Positions 1 through 5,642 of a DNA stretch of 7,584 nt are shown one piece after another; the first letter of the stretch is position 1, and each line of letters opens with the position of its first letter. Position numbers and translations under genes: made by a program. The DNA is from Gaiellales bacterium (GTDB lineage: Bacteria > Actinomycetota > Thermoleophilia > Gaiellales > F1-60-MAGs149). The notes under the pieces are model-generated. The model made no database searches, was not told where the DNA came from, and worked only from the letters and a program-made list of their open reading frames with translations. The stretch covers positions 1-7,584 of the forward strand of contig JAURLF010000133.1 of the NCBI GenBank assembly GCA_030831375.1, read 5' to 3'.

Positions 1-1518
1 CGCCTCGGCGGCGGCCGCGTCGACGGCGTCGCGGATGCGGGGGATCGACTCGGCGGCGGCGTCCGAGTACGGGTCGCGGGTCAGCACCACCTCGAGCAGC
101 TGCGCGTCGCCGGCCGTCGCGGTCAGCGACGGACGCACCGAGGCGACATCCTCCGCGTCGGCCTGCAGCGCTCCGACGACGGCGCCGGTGGCGGCCTCGA
201 GGCGATCCGGCGGGGCGTCGACGATGACCTGCGTGGTGGCGAGCTCGCCCGCCGGCAGCGCCTTCGTGAGCGCGATCTGGCCCTGGATCGACTCGGGCTT
301 GGCGCGGAAGCCGCCGCCGATGCCGAGGCCGCTCGGCTGGGTGAGGATCCCGAGCACGCAGACGGCGAGCAGCACCGTCACGATCACCACCGTGGCGATG
401 GGCCGGCCAGTCACGACCTCGCCGACGCGGTGGTAGATCGAGCGGCGCGAGCGGTCGGCGGAGCCGAAGCGGGGGATCGCCGGCCAGAACGAGCGCCGGC
501 CGACGATGGTCAGGAGCGCGGGCAGGAGCGTCAGCCCGGCGATCATCGTGATCAGGATCCCGATCGCGAGCACCGGGCCCTGGTTGCGGGTGCTGGAGAG
601 GTCGGCGAAGAGCAGCACCAGCATCGCCGCGACGACGGTGCCGCCGCACGACAGGATCGCGGGGCCGGAGCGGGCCACGGCGCGCTGCATCGCCTCGTGC
701 GTGTCCTCGCGCACCCGCAGCTCCTCCCGGAAGCGCGCGACGAGGTAGATGCAGTAGTCGGTGCCCGCGCCGAACATCAGGATGATCAGGATCCCGGTGG
801 CCTGGCCGTTGATCGGCAGGTCGAAGGCCTTGACGACGAGGTAGACGACGCCGCCGGCGACGGCGTACGCCACGCCCACGACGATGAGCGGCACGACCGC
901 GATGATCGGCGAGCGGTAGATCAGGAGCAGCAGCACGAGGATCAGCACCGTCGTGCCGATCAGGAGGGTGCCGTCGATCGATCCGAACACCTCGACGGCG
1001 TCGACGGTGATCCCAGCCGGTCCCGAGACGTACACCTCGAGCCCGGCAGGGGCGTCCGCCTTGACGATGTCGCGCATCTCGTTGACGGCGGGCTCGATGT
1101 CCTCGATCACCTGCGCGGTGATCGGCACCAGCATGATCGCCGTCGTGCCGTCCTCCGAGAGCAGGCCCAGCTGGGCGGCCTGCGGGGACAGCGGCGACTG
1201 GATCGGCGCGAGGTCGGGCAGCTGCGCGATCGCCCTCTCGTCGGCCTGGATCGCGGCACGGTCGGCGTCCGTCAGCCCGTCCGGGTTCTGGTAGACGATC
1301 AGCGCGGGAACGGTGCGCCCGTTGTCGAAGCGCGCGCGCAGCTCCTCGAGCGCGCGCGTCGAGTCGGCGCCCGCCGGCAGGAACGTCGTCGAGTCGTTCT
1401 GCGTGACCGAGTTGAGCTGGGCCTGGAGGGGGCCGAAGGCGGCGGCGACGGCGATCCAGGCGACGAGGACGAGCCACTTGGAGCGGCGGCCGGCGACGAT
1501 GCGGGCGGGGGTCTGCAT
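1..1518 (-). CDS. MMPL/RND-family membrane transporter, N-terminal part (C-terminus outside window)
   Basis: This frame is open from an ATG at 1518-1516 to the left edge, giving 506 residues with no stop. It is an integral membrane transporter of the MMPL branch of the RND superfamily, which exports lipids or other hydrophobic compounds using the proton gradient. A first membrane helix lies at about residues 14-30. An extracytoplasmic domain follows (about 31-180), then a block of five helices (about 182-340) and another helix at about 373-393, leading into a second extracytoplasmic domain (about 395 onward). Helix 4 carries GAGTDYCIYL with the Asp-Tyr pair at 254-255, the proton-relay pair known from MmpL3, followed by the RFREEL signature (262-267). 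About 200 or more residues holding the second helix bundle should lie beyond the window. The leader is C-rich with no clear Shine-Dalgarno sequence. The gene is divergent from the futalosine hydrolase gene. The substrate cannot be deduced. Confidence 0.9.
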   Translation of the reverse strand, partial: MQTPARIVAGRRSKWLVLVAWIAVAAAFGPLQAQLNSVTQNDSTTFLPAGADSTRALEELRARFDNGRTVPALIVYQNPDGLTDADRAAIQADERAIAQLPDLAPIQSPLSPQAAQLGLLSEDGTTAIMLVPITAQVIEDIEPAVNEMRDIVKADAPAGLEVYVSGPAGITVDAVEVFGSIDGTLLIGTTVLILVLLLLIYRSPIIAVVPLIVVGVAYAVAGGVVYLVVKAFDLPINGQATGILIILMFGAGTDYCIYLVARFREELRVREDTHEAMQRAVARSGPAILSCGGTVVAAMLVLLFADLSSTRNQGPVLAIGILITMIAGLTLLPALLTIVGRRSFWPAIPRFGSADRSRRSIYHRVGEVVTGRPIATVVIVTVLLAVCVLGILTQPSGLGIGGGFRAKPESIQGQIALTKALPAGELATTQVIVDAPPDRLEAATGAVVGALQADAEDVASVRPSLTATAGDAQLLEVVLTRDPYSDAAAESIPRIRDAVDAAAAEA

Positions 1519-1529
1519 GGCGGGAGCTC

Positions 1530-1550
1530 GGGGCGGGAGCGGGGGAGGGG
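1530..1550 (+). other. G-quadruplex-type G-run cluster in the divergent intergenic region
   Basis: Four runs of 4, 3, 5 and 4 guanines are separated by loops of 1, 3 and 1 bases, which fits the classic G-quadruplex rule. The cluster lies 12 bases upstream of the transporter start, on what would be the template strand for that gene. In DNA this rich in G+C such runs can arise by chance, so only the pattern is certain. Confidence 0.4.
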
Positions 1551-1607
1551 CGGCAGCGGCCCGTCCGCACTATCGCAGCGGCGTTCCCCGCGGCCGTCGT
1601 GGGGCGC

Positions 1608-1613
1608 CATACT
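1608..1613 (+). promoter_or_regulatory. candidate -10 element of a leaderless promoter for the futalosine hydrolase gene
   Basis: CATACT matches TATAAT at four of six positions, including the key A at position 2 and T at position 6. It ends 7 bases before the ATG at 1621. That spacing puts the transcription start on or next to the start codon, so the mRNA would have no 5' leader, as is common in actinobacteria. No Shine-Dalgarno sequence precedes the ATG, which agrees. No clear -35 box is seen. Confidence 0.4.
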
Positions 1614-1620
1614 TCCCCGC

Positions 1621-2166
1621 ATGCGCGTCCTCGTCGTCGCCGCCGCCGTGATCGAGCTCGAGTGGGTCGCGGGGGCCGAGACCCTCGCGGTCGGCGTGGG
1701 CCCCGTCGAGGCGGCGGCCGCCACCGCGGCGCGGCTCGCGCACGATCCGCCCGACGCCGTCCTGCACGTGGGGATCGCGGGTGCGCGGTCGGGCGCGGGC
1801 CTCGCGATCGGCGACCTCGTCGTCGGCACGGAGAGCCGCTACGTGGACCTGCGCGCCGCGCTGCCGACGCTCGTCACGGCGTGCGCGCCCGACGCCGGCC
1901 TGCTCGAGCGGGTGCGGGCGGCGGTCCCGGAGGCGCGCGCCCTGCCGATCGCGACGAGCGCCGCCGTCGGCGGCGGCTCGGGCTGCGACGTCGAGGCGAT
2001 GGAGGGGTTCGCGGTGCTGCGGGCCTGCGTACGGGCCGGCGTGCCCGCCGTCGAGCTGCGCGCGATCTCGAACATGGCCGACGAGCCGGACCGCGCCAAG
2101 TGGGACTTCGCCGGCGGCCTCGCCGCCCTCGCCGACGCCGGCCGGCGCGCGCTCGCGGGCCTCTAG
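1621..2166 (+). CDS. mqnB: futalosine hydrolase-like protein (PNP/UDP phosphorylase fold), short form
   Basis: This 181-residue protein has the nucleoside phosphorylase/nucleosidase fold. MqnB cleaves the base from futalosine in the alternative (futalosine) menaquinone pathway, in the cytoplasm. Visible features are the N-terminal strand MRVLVVAAA, a GVGPVEAA loop (25-32), the HVGIAGA glycine loop (49-55), GDLVVGTESRYVDL (64-77), an MEG motif (127-129) that in this fold contacts the ribose, and ELRAISN (145-151). The Asn after Ser where methylthioadenosine nucleosidases have Asp, and the following DRAKWDF, favour futalosine hydrolase. The protein is about 40 residues shorter than usual, the loss lying between the first strand and the GVGP loop. 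The ATG was chosen because the first beta strand starts there and a -10-like box lies 7 bases upstream. It is convergent with the zinc-ribbon gene. A different nucleosidase specificity is possible. Confidence 0.72.
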   Translation: MRVLVVAAAVIELEWVAGAETLAVGVGPVEAAAATAARLAHDPPDAVLHVGIAGARSGAGLAIGDLVVGTESRYVDLRAALPTLVTACAPDAGLLERVRAAVPEARALPIATSAAVGGGSGCDVEAMEGFAVLRACVRAGVPAVELRAISNMADEPDRAKWDFAGGLAALADAGRRALAGL

Positions 2167-2471
2167 GAGGACGAGCCGGAGCCGGAGCTCGAGCTCTTGG
2201 CCGAGTCGGCCTTCTTGGTCTCGCCGCCGTCCTTCTTCTTGCCCTGGGCCTTGCCGCCCTCGCCCTTGCCGGCGGCGTCCTTGGCCTTCTTGCCGCCCTT
2301 GCCGTAGTCGGTCGAGTAGAAGCCGGATCCCTTGTAGTGGATCGTCGGCGCGAAGAGGACGCGCTCGACCTTCTTGCCGCACGTCCCGCAGCGCTTCAGC
2401 GGCGGATCCGTCATCTTCTGGAAGGCCTCCGTGATGTGGCCCTCGGCGCAGCGGTACTCGTAGGTCGGCAC
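2163..2471 (-). CDS. FmdB-family zinc-ribbon protein, Ruc-like (redox-regulated chaperone type)
   Basis: This 102-residue protein starts with MPTYEYRC, the hallmark of the FmdB family. It has a small zinc ribbon (about 1-45), a conserved KGSGFYSTDY segment (47-56), and then a low-complexity Lys/Gly/Ser tail to the C-terminus that should be disordered. The architecture matches Mycobacterium tuberculosis Rv0991c (Ruc), known as an HrcA-controlled, redox-regulated chaperone with an unstructured tail. The zinc ligands are unusual: the first knuckle is C8-x3-H12 instead of CxxC, and the second is C28-x2-C31. The GTG start at 2471 was chosen because the family always begins MPTY and a -10 box (TACACT) ends 7 bases upstream. 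A CIRCE operator lies at -30 to -62. The 3' end overlaps the futalosine hydrolase stop by 4 bases. A holdase role is inferred from family and operator; FmdB proteins as a class are poorly characterised. Confidence 0.85.
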   Translation of the reverse strand: MPTYEYRCAEGHITEAFQKMTDPPLKRCGTCGKKVERVLFAPTIHYKGSGFYSTDYGKGGKKAKDAAGKGEGGKAQGKKKDGGETKKADSAKSSSSGSGSSS

Positions 2472-2478
2472 GGAGCCC

Positions 2479-2484
2479 AGTGTA
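2479..2484 (-). promoter_or_regulatory. -10 element of a leaderless promoter for the zinc-ribbon gene
   Basis: On the minus strand this reads TACACT, a good TAnnnT -10 box. It ends 7 bases before the GTG at 2471, placing the transcription start at the start codon. No Shine-Dalgarno sequence is present. The -35 region falls inside the left arm of the CIRCE palindrome, so bound HrcA would block RNA polymerase. A GTGCCA -35-like hexamer in that arm is 20 bases away, longer than ideal. Confidence 0.5.
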
Positions 2485-2500
2485 GCGCGGCCCGGGCGAT

Positions 2501-2533
2501 CGCTTGGCACTCTCGGGGGGCAAGTGCCAAGCG
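2501..2533. promoter_or_regulatory. CIRCE operator (HrcA repressor binding site)
   Basis: This is a perfect 11-base inverted repeat, CGCTTGGCACT at 2501-2511 and AGTGCCAAGCG at 2523-2533. Its core, TTGGCACTC, nine bases, AAGTGCCAA (2504-2530), matches the CIRCE consensus TTAGCACTC-N9-GAGTGCTAA at 15 of 18 positions with the exact nine-base spacer. Two of the three differences are a paired change that keeps the symmetry. CIRCE is bound by the heat-shock repressor HrcA, which is released on heat or protein-folding stress. The centre (2517) lies 46 bases from the zinc-ribbon start and 43 from the glycosyltransferase start, overlapping both -35 regions. It has no T-run and does not follow a gene, so it is not a terminator. 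hrcA is not in the window. Confidence 0.85.
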
Positions 2534-2545
2534 GGCCGGGCGGGC

Positions 2546-2551
2546 TACCAT
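2546..2551 (+). promoter_or_regulatory. candidate -10 element of a leaderless promoter for the glycosyltransferase operon
   Basis: TACCAT fits TAnnnT and ends 8 bases before the GTG at 2560, so the transcript probably begins at or within a base or two of the start codon. GTGCCA at 2524-2529, inside the right CIRCE arm, matches TTGACA at four of six positions with a 16-base spacer. No Shine-Dalgarno sequence precedes the GTG. Confidence 0.45.
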
Positions 2552-2559
2552 CCGGGGCC

Positions 2560-3726
2560 GTGCGGATCGCGATCGTCACCGACTACTACTACCCGCACCT
2601 GGGCGGCATCACCGAGCACGTCCACGGCCAGGCCACCGAGCTGACGCGCCGCGGCCACGCGGTGACGGTGGTGACGGGCCGCGTGCTGCGCCCGCCGCCG
2701 ATCGTCGACGGAGACGTGCGGCCCGAGCAGGACGCCCCGTTCGAGGTGGTCCGCGTCGGCGCCGCCCTGCCCGCGTACGGCAACGCGTCGCAGACGTACC
2801 ACGTGGTCGACCCGCTCCTGCGCCGCAAGCTGCGGCGCATCCTCGAGGAGCGCCGCGTCGACGTCGTGCACGTGCACTCGCCGTACAGCCCGATCCTGCC
2901 GATGCTCGGCGTCCTCGCCGCCCCGCGCGGCGCGGTCCGCGTCGGCACGTTCCACTCGGTCTTCCCGCGCAGCCTCGCCCTCGACCTGTCGGCGCCGCTC
3001 GTGCGCCGCGTGATCGGCCGCCTGGACGGCCGCATCGTCGTCAGCGAGGCCTGCATCGGCTCGCTCGCGCCGTACTTCCCGGGCGCCTACGAGGTGATCC
3101 CGAACGGCATCGACGACCGCCGCTTCTCGCCGGAGGCCGACCCGCTGCCGGAGCTCGACGACGGCCGCCTCAACATCCTCTTCCTCGGTCGCTTCGACCC
3201 GCGCAACGGGCTCGACACGATGATCCGCGCCTTCAGCGAGGTGCGCCGCCGCACCGGCCCCGACCGGGTCCGGCTGGTGGTGGTCGGCGACGGGCCGCTG
3301 CGCGGCCGCTACGAGCGGATGGTGCCCGCCGACGTCGCCGGTGACGTGCACTGGGCGGGGCGCGTCAACTGGAACCGGCCGCGCTACTACGCGAGCGCCG
3401 ACATCCACTGCACGCCCTGCCAGCGCGCCTCCTTCGGGATGGTGCTGCTCGAGGCGATGAGCTGCGGGCGGCCCGTGGTGGCGAGCCGCATCTCCGGCTT
3501 CCAGCTCTTGATGGAGCACGGCCGGCAGGGCCTGATGATCTCGCCCGCCGAGAGCGTCGAGCGCTTCGCGGAGGGCCTGATGTACCTGATCGAGCGGCCC
3601 GAGGAGCGTGAGCGGATGGGCCGCGAGGGCCGCCGCACCGCCGTCGCCGACTACGCCTGGTCGCGCGTCGCCGAGCGCCTCGAGGCGCACTACCTCGGCC
3701 TGCTCGAGCGGGGGCCGGCGCGGTGA
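2560..3726 (+). CDS. GT4-family glycosyltransferase (PimA-like GT-B fold) with altered active-site motifs
   Basis: This 388-residue protein has the two-domain GT-B fold of CAZy family GT4, which transfers a sugar from a nucleotide donor, often to a membrane lipid or glycan on the inner face of the membrane. The N-terminal acceptor domain (about 1-185) has YYPHLGGITEHV (10-21), HVHSPYSP (104-111) and VIPNGIDDRRF (179-189). The C-terminal donor domain (about 200-380) has LGRFDPRNGLDTMIRAF (209-225), VVGDGPL (241-247) and SFGMVLLEAMSCGRPVVAS (291-309). Two hallmarks differ: the first Glu of the EX7E motif is Ala290 (the second, Glu298, is kept), and the Lys that usually follows the GR motif is Asn216. 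GTG 2560 was chosen because the first Rossmann strand, VRIAIVTDYYYP, starts there and a -10 box lies just upstream. The stop overlaps the next gene by 4 bases (GTGA, 3723-3726), so translation is probably coupled. Donor and acceptor are unknown. Confidence 0.9.
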   Translation: MRIAIVTDYYYPHLGGITEHVHGQATELTRRGHAVTVVTGRVLRPPPIVDGDVRPEQDAPFEVVRVGAALPAYGNASQTYHVVDPLLRRKLRRILEERRVDVVHVHSPYSPILPMLGVLAAPRGAVRVGTFHSVFPRSLALDLSAPLVRRVIGRLDGRIVVSEACIGSLAPYFPGAYEVIPNGIDDRRFSPEADPLPELDDGRLNILFLGRFDPRNGLDTMIRAFSEVRRRTGPDRVRLVVVGDGPLRGRYERMVPADVAGDVHWAGRVNWNRPRYYASADIHCTPCQRASFGMVLLEAMSCGRPVVASRISGFQLLMEHGRQGLMISPAESVERFAEGLMYLIERPEERERMGREGRRTAVADYAWSRVAERLEAHYLGLLERGPAR

Positions 3727-5642
3727 CGAAGGGCCAGACGATCCTGCGCGCCGTCCTGATCGGCCTCGTCGTGGTCGTCCTGACCGTCGTCGTCGACGGC
3801 ATCCTCGTGCGCGCGGGCCTGACGTGGCTGGCCTGGGTCGTCGACGTCGCCGCCGTGCTCGCGCTCGTGCTCGGCGCGTGGGGGATGTTCGGGGCCAGCT
3901 CGCCGCTGTTCGGCGGCGTCGTCGACGGCTCGCGCATCCGTCGGCCCGTCGCCGCCCTCACCTTCGACGACGGCCCGTCGCCCGACACGACGCCGCGCAT
4001 CCTCGACGCGCTCCGGCGCGAGGGCGTGCGCGCCACCTTCTTCGTGCTCGGCAAGCACGCCGAGCGCCACCCGGAGCTCGTCGAGCGGATCGTGCGCGAG
4101 GGCCACGAGCTCGGCAACCACGGCTACGACCACCGCATCCTCGCCTTCGCCGGCCCCGCCGAGGTGCACCGCCAGCTGCATCGCACCGAGCGCATCCTCA
4201 AGCAGGCGGGCGGCCCGCCGCCGCGTGTGTTCCGGGCGCCGCACGGGTTCCGCAGCCCGTTCGTGACGCGCACCGCGCGTCGGCTCGGCTACGTCACCTG
4301 CGCCTGGTCGGCAGGGGTCTTCGACACGGCCAAGCCGGGCGCGCCCGTGATCGTCGAGCGCTCCGTGCAGGCGCTCGAGCCGGGCGCGGTACTGCTGCTG
4401 CACGACGCCGACGGGTGGGGCGACGACAGCCGCGCCCAGACGGCGGACGCGCTGCCCGCGATCATCGACGCGGCCCGCCACCGCGGCCTCGAGCTGGTCA
4501 CGATGAGCGAGATCGCCGCGCTCGACCCGCCGAAGCCCGTCTCGTGGCGGCGGCTCGCCCTCGTGGTCGGCGGCGTCGCCGCGGTCGCCGCCCTCGTGCT
4601 CGCCCGCGTCGACCGCGGCGAGGTCGACGCCGTGGTCGACACGTTCCGCAGCCTCTCGATCCCGCTCGTGATCGCGTCGCTGCTCGCCAACGTGGTCAGC
4701 GTCGCCTTCAAGGCCGTGATCTGGAAGGCCTCGCTCGATTCCGTGCCGGGCGTGCGGGCGCCGTACCGCGCGGTCGTGCCGGCGGTCTTCATCGGCTTCC
4801 TGCTCAACACCGCGCTGATCGCCCGGCTCGGCGAGATCGGCCGCGTCGTCGTGCTGCGCCGGCGCCTCGCCAAGGACGGCCAGGAGGTGCCGCTGCCCAC
4901 GATGACCGCGACGGTGGTGATGGAGCAGCTCGTGCTCGGCATCACCCTCGTCGTCCTGCTGGTGGCGATGGTGCTGACCGTCGACGGCGTGCCCGACTGG
5001 GCGGGGCGCGGCACGCTGATCCTGCTCGGCGTCCTCGTCGCCGGCGCGATCGGCCTCGGCGTCGTCGAGCTCGTCAGCCGCTGGCGGCTGCGTCGCGGCG
5101 ACATCGGCGAGGACTACGCGCGCACGTGGTGGCGCTCGACCCTGCGCACCGCCGAGATCCACCTGCACGCCGTCAGCCGCGGCGCGCAGCTCCTGCGCCG
5201 CCCGCAGCTGGCGGCGTCCTCGTTCGCGGCGGGGATCCTCTCGTGGGTCGCGCAGATCCTCGGCATCGGGCTGGCGCTCGCCGCGTTCGACATCGACGCC
5301 AACCCGGTCGCCGCCGCCTGCGTCGTCTTCCTCGTCTCCAACCTCGTCGGCTTCGTGCCGCTCGTGCCCGGCAACCTCGGCGTCTTCCAGCTGGCTGTGG
5401 CCACCGCCCTGTCGCAGGCCTTCGACGTCAGCTTCGGCGCGGCCGTCACGTTCGCGATCGGCCTGCAGGTGATCGAGATCGCGCTCGGCGCGGGCCTCGG
5501 CTTCGTGTTCCTGTCGCTGGAGGGCCTGTCCTTCGGCGACGTGCGGCGGACGATCAGCCGCGCCGAGGAGGAGGAGGAGGCGACATGGCGCCGGCCGCCG
5601 CCCGTCGTGTCCGCCGAGCGCGGCGGGGCGCTCGGCGCGTGA
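3723..5642 (+). CDS. fusion: NodB polysaccharide deacetylase + LPG-synthase-type (UPF0104) flippase-like membrane domain
   Basis: This 639-residue fusion has two predicted N-terminal helices (about 7-27 and 33-56). A NodB/CE4 domain (about 75-268) follows, with TFDDGP (80-85), NHGYDH (132-137), RAPHG (171-175) and LLHDAD (225-230). The zinc triad is Asp83, His133 and His137, and Asp82 is the likely base. A polytopic domain of the LPG_synthase_TM/UPF0104 family (about 275-605) comes next, with N362...ARLGEIGR (367-374) and PLVPGNLGVFQ (546-556). NodB enzymes remove N-acetyl or similar groups from sugars; in MprF the related membrane domain flips aminoacyl-lipids. There is no MprF-type aminoacyl-transferase domain. 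Positive charges flank the helices on the NodB side (R71, R73, R74, K271, R276, R277), suggesting a cytoplasmic NodB domain, as in ArnD. The GTG start is set by the GTGA overlap with the glycosyltransferase. The tail is Glu-rich (614-619). Substrate unknown. Confidence 0.88.
   Translation: MTKGQTILRAVLIGLVVVVLTVVVDGILVRAGLTWLAWVVDVAAVLALVLGAWGMFGASSPLFGGVVDGSRIRRPVAALTFDDGPSPDTTPRILDALRREGVRATFFVLGKHAERHPELVERIVREGHELGNHGYDHRILAFAGPAEVHRQLHRTERILKQAGGPPPRVFRAPHGFRSPFVTRTARRLGYVTCAWSAGVFDTAKPGAPVIVERSVQALEPGAVLLLHDADGWGDDSRAQTADALPAIIDAARHRGLELVTMSEIAALDPPKPVSWRRLALVVGGVAAVAALVLARVDRGEVDAVVDTFRSLSIPLVIASLLANVVSVAFKAVIWKASLDSVPGVRAPYRAVVPAVFIGFLLNTALIARLGEIGRVVVLRRRLAKDGQEVPLPTMTATVVMEQLVLGITLVVLLVAMVLTVDGVPDWAGRGTLILLGVLVAGAIGLGVVELVSRWRLRRGDIGEDYARTWWRSTLRTAEIHLHAVSRGAQLLRRPQLAASSFAAGILSWVAQILGIGLALAAFDIDANPVAAACVVFLVSNLVGFVPLVPGNLGVFQLAVATALSQAFDVSFGAAVTFAIGLQVIEIALGAGLGFVFLSLEGLSFGDVRRTISRAEEEEEATWRRPPPVVSAERGGALGA
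5566..5580 (+). promoter_or_regulatory. GAG-repeat Shine-Dalgarno-like tract before the alternative ATG of the lipoprotein gene
   Basis: Five consecutive GAG triplets encode the Glu run at the end of the fusion protein and also form an excellent Shine-Dalgarno sequence 4-5 bases before the in-frame ATG at 5585. This is the best ribosome binding site in the window and is the reason the longer 296-aa form of the lipoprotein must be considered beside the GTG start at 5639. Confidence 0.45.

Noticed and set aside
1569..1574. Minus-strand GATAGT as the transporter's -10 element
   Set aside because: It matches four of six consensus bases but lies about 50 bases from the start, without a -35 partner, so the support is too weak to list.
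430..1620. Long plus-strand reading frame antisense to the transporter, continuous with the futalosine hydrolase frame
   Set aside because: Its translation is low-complexity Arg/Asp/Gly without domains, while the minus strand gives a full MMPL protein. Only the last 181 codons are the real gene.
2501..2533. The inverted repeat as an intrinsic terminator
   Set aside because: It sits between two divergent starts, not after a gene, and has no T-run. The TTGGCACTC-N9 pattern explains it better as CIRCE.
3608..5580. Very long plus-strand frame overlapping the glycosyltransferase and fusion genes
   Set aside because: It is Arg/Ala-rich with no recognisable domain, a shadow of the GC-rich true genes. 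Only its end, from 5585 or 5639, is a real lipoprotein.
5566..5580. GAG repeat as a variable microsatellite
   Set aside because: It has only five in-frame triplets within a coding Glu run, so triplet changes would not shift the frame. Treated as a ribosome-site candidate instead.
3723..5642. Assignment of the fusion as MprF (lysyl-phosphatidylglycerol synthase)
   Set aside because: The aminoacyl-transferase domain that follows the membrane part in MprF is missing; only the membrane domain family is shared.
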